NCBI GenBank assembly: GCA_947359465.1
Contig: OX375876.1
Span: 70,872,998-70,936,997 of the forward strand
Source: Metellina segmentata
Taxonomy: Eukaryota > Arthropoda > Arachnida > Araneae > Tetragnathidae
Direction of reading: 5' to 3'
DNA: 64,000 nt
Part shown: positions 44,391 through 55,364 of the stretch, piece after piece
Layout: every line of letters begins with the position of its first letter
Position numbering within the stretch: the stretch's first letter is position 1
Translations under genes and position numbers: made by a program
The notes under the pieces: generated by a model
Told to the model about the DNA's origin: nothing
Seen by the model: the letters and a program-made list of their open reading frames with translations, nothing else
Database searches by the model: none

Positions 44391-45556
44391 CTAGCAGAAT
44401 TACCCGGCGTTGCTCGAGCTGAATGAATTAAATGTTTATTGAAAAGTGATCAGACTAATCACACTTCCTTTTCATAAAAGAATGCTAGCATCTTTGAGTT
44501 AAGGAAACACATTGAGTATACGAAAAATAAATTTCAATATCATTTTAACTTCTCCATCGCTTCTACAATTTACTTAGGACACAAATATGTATACATGATA
44601 CATGTATATATGATATATCCATCCAAATATTGTTCTTTATTTCATATTCATCGCATTTCTGATAAAAGTTTTTTGTAAGTAACTAACTACAGTCATGGAG
44701 TGATTACGAATATCCCCAAACATTAGTTTTCAGTAAAAAAGGCAAATTTTCGGCGGCGGATACATGCACTTAGTTTTCCTATGAATACGATTTACTTGTG
44801 GCATTCTTGCAACTGGTATGTGATATTTTTGAATTTCATCAATATGAGAGGATGGTAAATTAAATTGGTACGGTATTCATGACTAATTTTATTTGAAGCA
44901 AACACATTTTTTCTTGAAAATTCCATTCAGCGGTACGTGGAATAGCGGAGCTTGTGATAAAAATAAATGTCATCAGTGTACACAAATTAAGCTCAATCCA
45001 TTACACTTTTTTAATAAATAGGTCGATTTTACAGCTCTTTTACAAAAAGAACATCACTGCTTTCAACGAATGATTCACATGTATCTAAGTTGCGTAAGAA
45101 CATATTCAATATGTAGAGTATGCAACCTCGACTTTCTTTCAATTAAGACTAAAAATATCAATTTTTCAAAATTACTAATTGTTATATTATTCCAAAATCA
45201 ACAAAGTCTTGTTTAAAATTTTCTTTACTCCAAGAGACAATGTTTTAAAACAAACCCTTACGGTATGGATATTTGGTTTCTAAATGGACAATACGTACCT
45301 ATTTTGAATGATAGATGTAGTTACTTGACAATGGAGTACAGCTTTTAATAACAGTCATGAAATATAAAAAAACAAATGTAAACTTAATTGATTTAAATAA
45401 TCTTTCAATGAAAAGCTATATCAAATTTTGAAATATATTGGAAATACAACGTATGATAGCCAGTTTTAATTTAGCGTAACCTATCTTATTTTAAAGTGAT
45501 TTTTTTTTTCTCGGTCATTTTAAAATAAGGAATTACACTTAAAAATGTTTAGTACA

Positions 45557-46199
45557 TCTATATATATAATTCTCTTACGTGGCACGCAAAAAAGACGTTA
45601 TTTGTAATCGCGTTTTGGCAACACTGTACGATTGTTCAAAGTCTCGCGCATCGATGAATTTATAGCGTTATCGGATGAAATTTTATTGAAAAAAAAAAGG
45701 AAATTTTAATGAGCTGTTGCAGTTAGTTTATAATAGAAATCAAAGAAAGCGGAGGATCTTTTCAGGGCCATTTAAAAAACGGTCCTTTTCAGGGCCAACA
45801 ATTATAGTTCAACAAGACGCTTGCACTACAACTTTCGGCAACAAACTCAAAGAAAAAGTGTGGGTCGTTTGAGTGCTGGGAAAATGTACACACAAACAAC
45901 ATGCTGGGTATTCAATTTCCAAAGCAACGCTCACATTTCGAGTCAAAATTTGCACACAAAGTTTTCATTTGAATTCTGATTTTAGAGATACTGTATATAT
46001 TTTTTCTGTAATACAGCAAATTTAGATTTGAAAAACATTTTTTTGGTAACATATTTTGTAAACAATCCCTTCTGCTAGGACACATGTCTTCATTGAGGCG
46101 AGCGAAGCGAGCATAGGTTCGCGCAGCGAACCAATGAGGATTGTGAAGCAATCCTCCGGGGGTTGGCGAGCGTTAGCGAACAGGGGGCAGGCCCTCTAG
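45557..46199 (+). mobile_element. Non-autonomous Helitron, copy 2
   Basis: Starts TCTATATATATAATTCTC after A, ends hairpin plus CTAG before T, 643 bp. Nearly identical to copy 1. It keeps the GAACCAATGAGGATT and GCGTTAGCGAAC segments that copy 1 lacks, and lacks a ~10-bp string near its 5' end that copy 1 has. Confidence 0.88.
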
Positions 46200-46707
46200 T
46201 TTTATTTATTTTTAGAAACAGTATTTACTTACTTGATCAAAATCTGAAAGTTTGTTGAAATATACATATACCGCCAAAAATTTCCCGATGTTTGATACTT
46301 TGCAGGAAATAAATCTTTAAAATCTTACTCCTAAATAATATAATTGCAGTAGATAATATACCGGAACACATACGTAAATACAAACAGAAAAGAAATTCCA
46401 ATCCTTGAAAAACTGCAGAATTCTTTAAAGAAATCTGTGCAAACGTGTGAATTTCGACTTCCTGAATACATTCGGAAAAAGAGAAATTTGACGAAAGACT
46501 TTTGAAGAATATTGATATAAGGACAATAATGATTTATTTACAAAAAGAACACATATTTATAATACTTCGGAATCCTCAAATATGACAAGAACATTTCACT
46601 GTCGAATTAAATACACAAAGACAAAATTGTAAATCAAACTAAAAAAATTAAACATGAATTCTGGTGTTGCCAGGTACCAAGTTTCAAAATTACACTTTTA
46701 TGATGAA

Positions 46708-47694
46708 CTAGCCACTACGTGGTCAGCACGGCGTTGCCCGTGACAGTTCTTTTCGTGGGGTCAGGTACGACCACTGCTCGCTAACTCAATTCGTAGCCTA
46801 TTGGATAATAAAGTTTCTCGTGGTGGGAAATGGGGGGCTCAAATGGGAATTCGTAGCCTATTGGATAAACCTCCACGGGCAACGCCGCTATGGCCTCGTC
46901 ATAGTCAAACGCGGCCAAATTCGAATTGTGGTGAGATTCAATCGGCGTGACGTCACAATCTCTTGCGAAAATATAAATATTTTATTGAAAAGTTATTTAT
47001 TAAAATGAAATCAAACGTATAAGGTATCTATCTGGTGTAAAAGTTTTCGCAGATTTCAAATCCGTTAAAAATTTTATTCTATCTTTAACGATCCCGATTT
47101 TATAAAAAAAAACTAAACAATGCATGTCCAAATTGTTTCATTTGTTGTGATTTCCTTCGCTGGAATCGTTTGAGCGCAGGAAATAGAATCTGTGATGCGA
47201 AGGTTAAATTAGTATGGGAAAAAATACAAAAGTTTACAACTTATAAAAATTATTTATTTGAAGAAAATCTTATTTTTAGGTATCAATCTAATGTGAAAAT
47301 TTCTGCAGATTTCAAATCCGTTGAAATCTTTACTCTATCTTAACGATCTAGGAGATAGATAAAAGAACTACACAACTCCAGTTAAAACTTTATTTTTTCT
47401 TTTTGTCCGCTGAAAAATCGTTCCTCAGAAACTGAAACGGAAGCACGGAGAAAATAAATTTAGAAGCTGTCATATCTTTATGTTGTTGCCAATCAAAAAA
47501 AAGAAAACAATACTAATTAAATTCCACAAAATTCATTTTAAAATGTTGTTGATTAAATTTTAAAATTCGGGTTCGTACAAAAATTGCAAGAAATTCGGAC
47601 TATCTGTGTGACAAGTCTCATTATTGTATGTGCCATTGATTCGTCAGGACAATGCGTACACGCACACAAACACTTTCTTTTATAATAATAGAGA
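46708..47694 (-). mobile_element. Non-autonomous Helitron of another family
   Basis: On the minus strand it starts TCTCTATTATTATAAAAG (47694), a classical Helitron 5' end, after a host A. It ends with the CACGG GCAACG CCGTG hairpin followed by ...GTGGCTAG (46708) before a host T. 987 bp. Inside, GCAGATTTCAAATCCGTT...TCTATCTT..AACGATC occurs twice (about 47045 and 47305). ATTCGTAGCCTATTGGATAA also occurs twice (about 46790 and 46850). Confidence 0.85.
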
Positions 47695-48088
47695 TGAGTT
47701 TTTCGTTTGGGCTTTTCGTGTTCCGGTACAAAATGTCAGTTATGGAAAATTAAATATTTTAAATATTCTCTTTTCGTAAATCTATTTCTTGTGTTATGAA
47801 AGAAATAAAAAGACAATTTAAACATAAATATTATTATTTAATTTGTTTTGGAAAAAACTGTGTTTAGAGCAATACTGCTAAAACAGTTTAATTGGAAAAT
47901 TTCATTTTTGATCAATACTGATATAACAAATTGAGCTGCGTACCACTCGTTTTATGCTCAATATTATTTCTATGGCGATTTCGAGTTATTTGTAATCCCT
48001 TTGGACAAATAGAACGTGGGTTAAGAGTTAGTCTACGCAACCCGCAAGTTTCTAAAGAAGAATAAGTGTACCATTTTTTATATATAGA

Positions 48089-48830
48089 TTAATTTCCTTT
48101 TCAAAGATGATATGGTCTATAAAAAATTCTGTTGTGAGAACTCCTGAATCGATTAGTAGATTTTTGTTGATGACTATTGCTTTTAGATTGCATCATGGAT
48201 ACCTTGAAATCAGAGCTAATAGCTCCGAACTCACGTGATAAAGTTGTGCTTTATCAATGCTATGTAAAAAAAAGCTTGAGGAATTTATCAAAAAATATTT
48301 ATTACTCTTTAGTATTTCCTAGCAATAGGTATTGGGAGATACATTTGTCTTATTAATATTTTATGAGTTACAAGAATGTAAGTATTTTCTAATATAAGAA
48401 AGGGGATGGCTGAGACTGAAGATTTCATATCATATATCGACACTTTCAATACTTATTTGAATTCAAGATGCTTTGATTTTTTTGGAAGTTGTTTATGAAG
48501 ACATTGAAAAAACTGAAGACCACCAATTATTACCACCAATATTTTGGACAATGAAGAATGCATCATACTTCAAAAAATCCAGTACAAACTTTTGAAAAGA
48601 AATGGAAAAGAAAAGAGGTTTACATAGAATATATCAAGAATTCAGTTGTTTTCTTATATAAACGCACGCAAATAATTGTTTATATAAAAGTGAACGTTTT
48701 GTTCTAAAACAGAAACTTTTCTTTAAAGTTGTATTAAATGAAGATTCGTATCTAAACCAAGAAATGTAGGATTTTACTACAACAAACATGACTATTAAAA
48801 ATTTTTTTTTCATAGCCAGCCATTTTTGGA
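48089..48830. other. Spacer, nothing recognised
   Basis: AT-rich, stop-dense. ATGGCTGAGACTGAAGATTT at about 48405 opens only a short frame without motifs. Confidence 0.35.
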
Positions 48831-48835
48831 AGGTT

Positions 48836-48915
48836 ATCTAGGGGGATTGATCCCGGACCGTCGCCAAGAGCTCGTTGTGTTGCTTCATTACGACGTTAAT
48901 TAAAAGACCTACCTA
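48836..48915 (+). repeat. SINE (family A) tail fragment
   Basis: GGGGGATTGATCCCGGACCGTCGCC and GTTGTGTTGCTTCATTACGACG match the 3' part of the family. Confidence 0.6.
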
Positions 48916-49476
48916 AAACATCTACTTTCTAAAAGGTTACGTTTAACCAAAAATTCCATCTTTTTTCGGTTTTTTATTCAAAATCCCCGAAAATGAGAAA
49001 TATTTACACAACAAATAACCTCGCAAAACCCCGAAAAAAGTAAATTAAAATAATAAATAACTACCTGGCTCGAAAAAGCGAGGGGAAATTGGAAAACGTT
49101 ATTTATGTTAACATCTTCTTTTCCTAATCTTTTCCGCGAAATTTCGAAAAACTTTTCTCATAACTGTACGTACGGTAATTGCTGGACAAAGCGTACCTTA
49201 CAATTTTATTAAGTCTCCAAGCTTTTATTTACTTAGTCGTTCTGCTCTTCGACGCTTACGATTCTTTCTCCCAGCTCATATCTTGAATTCCAAGTGTGTC
49301 TTCTGGTGGAATTACATGAAGTGATTTACAAATCCCAAGATGCAAATGCTTCACGAATTCCAGGCTGCAATCTAGTCCTCAACCAGTTTATGAAGTTCGC
49401 GGCAGTTTTTGCCTTAGACACAAAACATATGTTAAAGAATGGGATCTGTTGTGTACGGGGACACAACCGCAATGTT
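48916..49476. other. Spacer, nothing recognised
   Basis: The overlapping frames at 49294-49559 on both strands run into the neighbouring MITE and show no domain. Confidence 0.35.
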
Positions 49477-49703
49477 TTAACTCTCCTAGTGGTGGCTCGA
49501 CGAGGAATCTCGTCATTACGACTATTGACCAGATCTTGATGGACGAGATATCTCGACACAAGAAGAAAGCTGCCTAGATCTTGATCACGCCTTCATTAAA
49601 AAGTCGACAATATCTTGTTAATGACGAGATATCTTGTCATCGTCTGCAAGATTGGTCTGATTTTGATGGATGAGATATATCGTCGAAATCGTTATAGAGT
49701 TAA
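49477..49703. mobile_element. piggyBac-like MITE (GAGATATCTC family)
   Basis: TTAA at both ends (49477-49480, 49700-49703). Contains TGGTGGCTCGACGAGGAATC, CCAGATCTTGATGGACGAG, ATATCTCG, ATGACGAGATATCTTGTCATC and GAGATATATCGTCGAAATCG in order. Confidence 0.75.
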
Positions 49704-50241
49704 GGCTTGAATCAGTCTTTGTGTTACCAAAGGAAGGGTAAGATGAATAGTCTTTTGAAATGTTTTGAGCTAACTAACTTCAAATCTCTCATAAATCATA
49801 ACCGATTACAGTGCAAACGTAACTGAATTAATTCTTGAAAAACGCCGATTCGTAATGGACATCGGTCCACTGCCATCTCCTTACAAACTCTTCAGAACGA
49901 ACTGGGACAGTATTATTGTCTTTTTTTACTCATTTCATCATTTAAAGTTTTAAAGTTATCTCATTCTAAGTCAATATCCATTGGTTAAAACAGAGGCGCA
50001 CTCGAAGTACTTTCGAATTTTTCTTTCTTACGCTCTGTTAGATTTCAGAATTTGTGTTCAACTTAGCAGGCAAATTTTTTTTTTATAACATAGTGAAGCT
50101 AATGTGTGATGCTATATCTAATGGGGAGTTGTGATTTTTGAGAGAAAATGTAGGCAATTGGCGTTTTCGTGTGTCCTGTATCTTCTTCAATGCGTGAAAG
50201 ATACATCTCCATATTTGGATGGAGGACATTGCAATTCAGGC

Positions 50242-50354
50242 TTAATTATCCTGGTGATTGTCTCGACGAGGCATTTTATAATTAGCAAAACTGACCAGAT
50301 CTTGACGGAGTAGGTATTTGTCATTAGAAGGAATCTGACCACTTGGAGGGTTAA
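50242..50354. mobile_element. piggyBac-like MITE (GAGATATCTC family), 113 bp
   Basis: TTAA at both ends, with TATCCTGGTGATTGTCTCGAC on the left, ACCAGATCTTGACGG in the middle and CCACTTGGAGGG on the right. It shows the end structure of the family most simply. Confidence 0.8.
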
Positions 50355-50700
50355 AAGCCCAATCTATACAAATTCTTATTTGACCCGTCATATAACAAGC
50401 AAGTAACTTTTACTGCAATTGCTTCGTCATTAACACTGATTTGAAGGACAATGGAACGAAAAAAATAACCGTAGATTGACAAAACACACAATAAAGAAAG
50501 TGGAATTGTGAACCGAATGTAGAGTTAGTAGTAAATTAAACTGCATATTAAATGATAAACAGCGTGTTGAGATTTAGAAATATTTCTAATTTGCGTACAA
50601 AATTATGCATTTTAATCCTTTTCCTTTGTGTTATTTAACAATTTTATTTCGATTTACTAGCACTGGGTTTCCCCATGTTTTCATTTCCGTTTACAATGTA

Positions 50701-51262
50701 CACTATCCTACAATAATGGAGCGGACAGCAATATGTGTTGGTATAAGGGAAATAATAGATGCTTTAAAAGGGGGATGGTCCCCAACGTGCTGTAATTACA
50801 CTACCAACCCTTCTGAGCTTACTTTCAACAAGGTTTTGATACACAGCTATGGGTATTTGTGTCCATTCCAGTTGCAAGAATGTCGCCAGCTCAGTTGTAG
50901 ATTTCGGACGTGGTTCCCTGCGTTGCTCTAACTTGTCTTACTAATGTTTTATGGGGTTTAGGTCGGGACTCTGAGCAGGCCAGGGAAGACGTTTTACAAC
51001 CGTATCTTGATACCACTGCTTGACAGAGGCTGAAACATGACATGCAGCGTTGACGTTCTGGAAGTAACATTCGTCCATTCCATAAAATTGCCAGAGCATA
51101 GGAAGAACCTGATTGTCCAAAATGTTCATGTAGGTGTCGATGTTCAATTTACCCGGAACAACATGCAAAGGTCCCAGGCCATACCACGAAAAACATCCTA
51201 CAAACAAGTAGTCGGATTTTATGCAAATCCTCTGGCGACCGGTCCATTATTGTAGGGTAGTG
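50701..51262 (-). mobile_element. Tc1-like deletion derivative
   Basis: Ends TA/CACTATCCTACAATAATGGA and inverted CACTACCCTACAATAATGGA/TA, 562 bp. It contains only the central-to-C-terminal transposase block. The empty site is visible in the paralogous repeat at about 51905. Confidence 0.85.
50941..51207 (-). pseudogene. Tc1 transposase C-terminal fragment
   Basis: FVGCFSWYGLGPLHVVPGKL, then YMNILDNQVLPMLWQFYG, FQNVNAACHVSASVKQWY (the second-Asp block, where DNAP/R is changed to VNAA) and LPWPAQSPDLNPIKH (third position Glu changed to Lys). Two catalytic positions are altered and the N-terminus is absent. Confidence 0.85.
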
Positions 51263-51331
51263 TATGTCCACAAAAAGCAGCATTGTTGGAAAAACTCAGA
51301 ATAAGTCACCGAATGTAGAGCGAGTTGTAAA

Positions 51332-51714
51332 TTAAACCTCCAAAGGGTTTGAGACGAGATATCTCATCTATCAAGATCTGACCAATTTCGCTAATGACGA
51401 GATATCTCGGATTCGAGATATTGCTGACTTTTAATGATGACAAGATCAAGATCTGGTCACTTTTCTTTGAATGATCGTGATGGTGTTTCGTTCTTATGAC
51501 GAGATATCTCATCCAACAAGATCTGGACAGCCTTGCTAATAACGAGATATCTCGTCATCAAGATATTGCTGACTTTCAATGATAGCAAGATCAAGATCTG
51601 GTCACTTTTCTTTGAGTTGTGATGATGTTTCGTTCTTATGACGAGATATCTCGTCCAACAAGATCTGAACAGCCTTGCTAATAACGAGATATCTCGTGCC
51701 ATCAGGAGGGTTAA
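51332..51714. mobile_element. piggyBac-like MITE (GAGATATCTC family) with internal tandem duplication
   Basis: TTAA at 51332-51335 and 51711-51714. A ~146-bp unit (ACGAGATATCTC, AAGATCTG, CTTGCTAAT, ATATTGCTGACTTT, AAGATCTGGTCACTTTTCTTTGA, TTTCGTTCTTATG) is present about 2.4 times. The frames on the minus strand here are translations of the repeat. Confidence 0.8.
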
Positions 51715-51762
51715 AATGCTTTGCATTTGAGTTTCTGAAATCATATCATATCAGGACGAATG

Positions 51763-51930
51763 TAGAGATTGACTTAGGAATATGTCTAACGTACGTGCAA
51801 AATTAGGTTGTCCAACCCTTTTTCTTCGTATTATTTAAAAATTTTACTTTGATTAACAAACCCATTGGGTTGAGCCTTAATGTTTTCTTTTCCGTTTGAA
51901 ATGTATGTCCACAAAACACTACTATGTAAG
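51763..51930. repeat. Dispersed repeat, uninterrupted copy
   Basis: Paralogue of 50514-51285 without the Tc1 insertion. GAAATGTATGTCC here equals CAATG-TA-[element]-TA-TGTCC there. Confidence 0.75.
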
Positions 51931-53863
51931 CAACACTTTCATGACGATCTGCAAACAATCGGCAGCTCGAGTTAATGCTTCAACACTCTGTAATCCCCAA
52001 CTGTGTTGAAAAAGTTTTAGTAAAACTTTCTGAATGGACTGCGAAAAGTTTTCCACCAGATAGAAGTATAATAAAGAATAAAATGAGATAAACTTTCTTT
52101 TTAAGTTCCCCATAAAGAAGTAAAAAATGTACTGTTGTCTACTTTTTTATGTTACATGAAGAGAACTGCAGCCTTACCAGTATTACTTTCTCTCACAGAA
52201 AGTATGGTTAACACCTGCATTGTAAAGCATAGAGCGGAAACGTAAAAGATCTTTTTTACCTCCCAATTTTTTACTTGAGAACGGAGAACAGAAAAAAAAA
52301 TCCTACAAAAACTCTCTTAAAGAATAAAGTTTTTGAACCATCCTTACAGTTAATTCTTCCTAATTCCTTTTAATGTCTTTTTTTCTCCTTCAGAATGTTT
52401 TTAGGAAGAAACAAAATTTAATAAAAAAAAAAGATATAAACGAAATATTAAATGAAAATGCGTAACAAGAGAAAAGATATTGTTAGATGTCATGCAAAAA
52501 CGTTAAGTAGCATCCAGGAATGAACAAATGAAATAACTGAACTAGGAAAAGAAATGATGAATGAGAATATGTTTTCATTTTTAGTTTCAGAAGTACGCAC
52601 AGAAAATGAATTTACTCTCAAGAAGGCTATAAAATTAAACATCAAAACAATGATGGAAGACTTATAAAGATGGGCTAAAAAATCAATTTTTGAAGGTATT
52701 GGATGTATTAGCAATCAAATAAAAATCACCCGATTAAAATTGAGTATGATTTTATTCTTTCGGAAAAATAATTCCTCCTTATCCAGCTCAGTATAAAGCG
52801 AAGTATTCGTACCCTAGAAGTGAATAACGTATTTAAAGCAGTACTTCTCAGAACCATTATTTTTAACTGACGAAAGAACCTCTTTTAAATCCTTTTTTCT
52901 TGACATTTTTTAGAATAATTTATAAACTTTCTGTACTTGCATATTAAAATATCTATCTTGTACTTCAAAATATACAGTTTTGTTACATCCTGTAATGTTA
53001 TTGAAAAGAAATAGTCAGTGGAAGAGAGATTTTGCTATTTTTATTCTTATTGATATTAATTTATATTTATGGGCTGATTAAAATTTAAGAAATGTAAAAT
53101 TGACCTTTGTGAGTTAAAATATATAGATTTCTAATTCACTTGAACTCATTTTGGTTGGAGAGATTGAATCTACACTATCCAGTTTATCATCAGCACAAGC
53201 AGAAATTTACATAATTTGGTAATTTAAAATTTCAAACATAAAGCTGAGCAGTTGCCTTCTAAACATATTTTCAAGCATAGTCATCCGTTCAAAACAAGCT
53301 CTAAGTAAAGATTATCCAACCATTAAATAAATGTTTGCAATAAAAAGGTGGGGAATCGATCTCTTATAAGAATGCTTTTCAGTTATCGATCCCAATTTGC
53401 CAATAGTTATGTTTTCCACTGTCATAAACAGTATTGCTGCTTATTCATCCAATCGTAAAACCATTTTATGATTAGCTTTTTATATTTATTAGGTATATTA
53501 TTTTCGTTCGTATAGAATGTTATTAAGAAGGTTTTTGAGAATCGTTTTTTCTTTTAAAACTTTTAATGTTACATGAAGCTTTGTTAAATTCCTGAAGCTT
53601 CACTATACTGTCAAAACGTTTTTGTGTTTGTTAAACCGCTTCAATTCCAGACCCATAATGTCAGGAGAATTTCATGTCCTCGGAGACTCATGTTTTTCAT
53701 GGATATTTGAACAGAAGCACGGCTCTTATTGTTGTAAATTTTGAACGTTTTCTGGTTCATTTGAGCCACAATAGTGACATTTGTGTGATACAGTTTCCCA
53801 CTACAGGCTCTAATAGCAAGTATGACGCCGCTATTCAACACACAGTCTATGCACATATTATTA
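51931..53863. other. AT-rich spacer, nothing recognised
   Basis: Only chance frames. The overlapping frames at 53641-53925 contain no known motif and the plus-strand one runs into the mariner end. Confidence 0.4.
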
Positions 53864-53865
53864 TA

Positions 53866-54682
53866 CAGGGTGTCCTAAAAGTTCCCGTACCCCAACAAAA
53901 AAATGTATTGACTGTGTTTTTTTGAATTATTAAATTTTATCGTCTGCTCATAGTTTTATCGACTCTTTAATTTTTATCGTTTGATTTTCTTTGCACTCAA
54001 GTTGTGCGATAATAGAGTTCCACGTCATTTTGTTCTTCATTGCAAGATGAATTTATCACGCATTCAGAGAATTGCGCTGTTTGAGGTTTATTTTGTATGT
54101 AAATCATATGAAAGGTGTAAATAATTCTGGCGACATAAATATCCAAACGATGCAATACCGAGAAAAGATACGCTATATCCACCTTTTCAACGATTTGTTG
54201 CATTATTAGAAGTGAGTGAACGAGACTCTTGGTTTCAAATAGATGTTGCAACCTGCCATAGAAGTTATGAAACCATGGGCATGCTTCAAGATCTTTCGGC
54301 GATCGACCCATCTCAAGAAACCTTTGGCCACCTCGTTCTCTGATCTGTACATTCCTGACTTTTTTCTGGGATATTTAAAGAACAAAGTTTATGAAGATAA
54401 TCACCAAACAATGGATAATCTGAAAATTGCCATTAATTAAAGGATACAATAAGTCAGCATCTTGAAACGCGTTTCTAGAAATCTGCGCAAACGACTTCAG
54501 CTTTGCCTCCAAGAAAAGGGCGGAAATTTAGAACATTTATTATAAATGTAAGCTCAAATGGTTTTCCTACGTTAGGTTAAAAGTGCTTTTTACCATTGGC
54601 ATAAAAATAATTGTTTTAAAGTTTGTTGTTTTTGTATAATAAATTCCTGAATCGTCAGTACGGGAACTTTAAGGACACTCTG
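53866..54682 (+). mobile_element. mariner/IS630-type element remnant
   Basis: Ends TA/CAGGGTGTCCTAAAAGTTCCCGTAC and inverted CAGAGTGTCCTTAAAGTTCCCGTAC/TA. 817 bp, internally deleted. A C-terminal transposase string at 54300-54520 reads IPDFFLGYLKNKVYEDNHQT and LKIAIN, the usual 'PxDFFLWGYLKxKVY' block. No first or second Asp block. Confidence 0.75.
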
Positions 54683-54904
54683 TACTATGCAGTCTGTATA
54701 TTTCCTTGCGCAACTTCTATAACAAGACTTAGACTTCATGGCCAACAGAATTCTTTCAACCGATGGATGTGACTATTTATTCATGGGCTATGGGGTAAAA
54801 GTAAAAACGACATCCTTTGAAAATCTCGTGATTTCTCAGAGAGGCAGAAAACGAGACCTTCCAGAAATACAAATACATATTTCTATCACTTGCAAAAGGG
54901 TGGT

Positions 54905-55220
54905 CCGATAAACACTTTTTTTCGAAATCGCTATTCTAATAGTGCGGAAAGGGTTCTCTCTGGGTTCAATAAACACGGTGTAAAATACTTTTTTGATTGG
55001 ATAATATCTTCTGCCACCGCATCGCACTTGGATATTGGAAATTTGGGTAAATATTGATAATTTTTATTCGGCATAGGAAATATAATTATTTTTCAATATT
55101 GCTATTATAATAGTGCGGAAGAAGTGCCCACTGGGTTCAATAAGAACGGTGTAAAATATTTTTTCGATCGAATGATATCTTCTGTTCCCGTATAGCAATT
55201 GAAATTTTGCTATTTTTGAA
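54905..55220. repeat. Diverged tandem duplication, ~185-bp period
   Basis: GCTATTCTAATAGTGCGGAA...CTGGGTTCAATAAACACGGTG...GATATCTTCT and GCTATTATAATAGTGCGGAA...CTGGGTTCAATAAGAACGGTG...GATATCTTCT occur in the same order about 185 bases apart. Confidence 0.75.
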
Positions 55221-55364
55221 GAAAAGTGCACTTTTTCCCGTATCTGAAAGGAAGTGAAAGGAGGGCAAGGGGAGGGGGTAACTGTTCACATTCCTCCGCA
55301 GATATATCTGAAGATTTAAATATGGACATTTACAAACTATCGACATCGATCTAAATCATTACAA

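Larger units (their letters stand above)
44391..48088 (-). mobile_element. Larger non-autonomous Helitron containing two nested Helitrons
   Basis: On the minus strand it starts TCTATATATAAAAAATGG (48088) after a host A and ends GAGCAACGCCGGGTAATTCTG then CTAG (44391) before a host T. The CAACGCCGGGTAAT...CTAG end is a typical Helitron 3' end. Its interior holds copy 2 (45557-46199) and another Helitron (46708-47694). Without them it is about 2.07 kb. No Rep/helicase frame seen. Confidence 0.7.
50514..51285. repeat. Dispersed repeat copy split by a Tc1 derivative
   Basis: 50514-50700 plus 51263 to about 51285 correspond, in order, to the uninterrupted copy at 51763-51930 (GAATGTAGAG, GCAAAATTA, TTATTTAA, TTTTCNTTTCCGTTT, TGTCCACAAAA). 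Confidence 0.75.

Noticed and set aside
51340..51710. Regularly spaced repeats as a CRISPR array
   Set aside because: Units are tandem without unique spacers, lie within TTAA ends, and the genome is eukaryotic.
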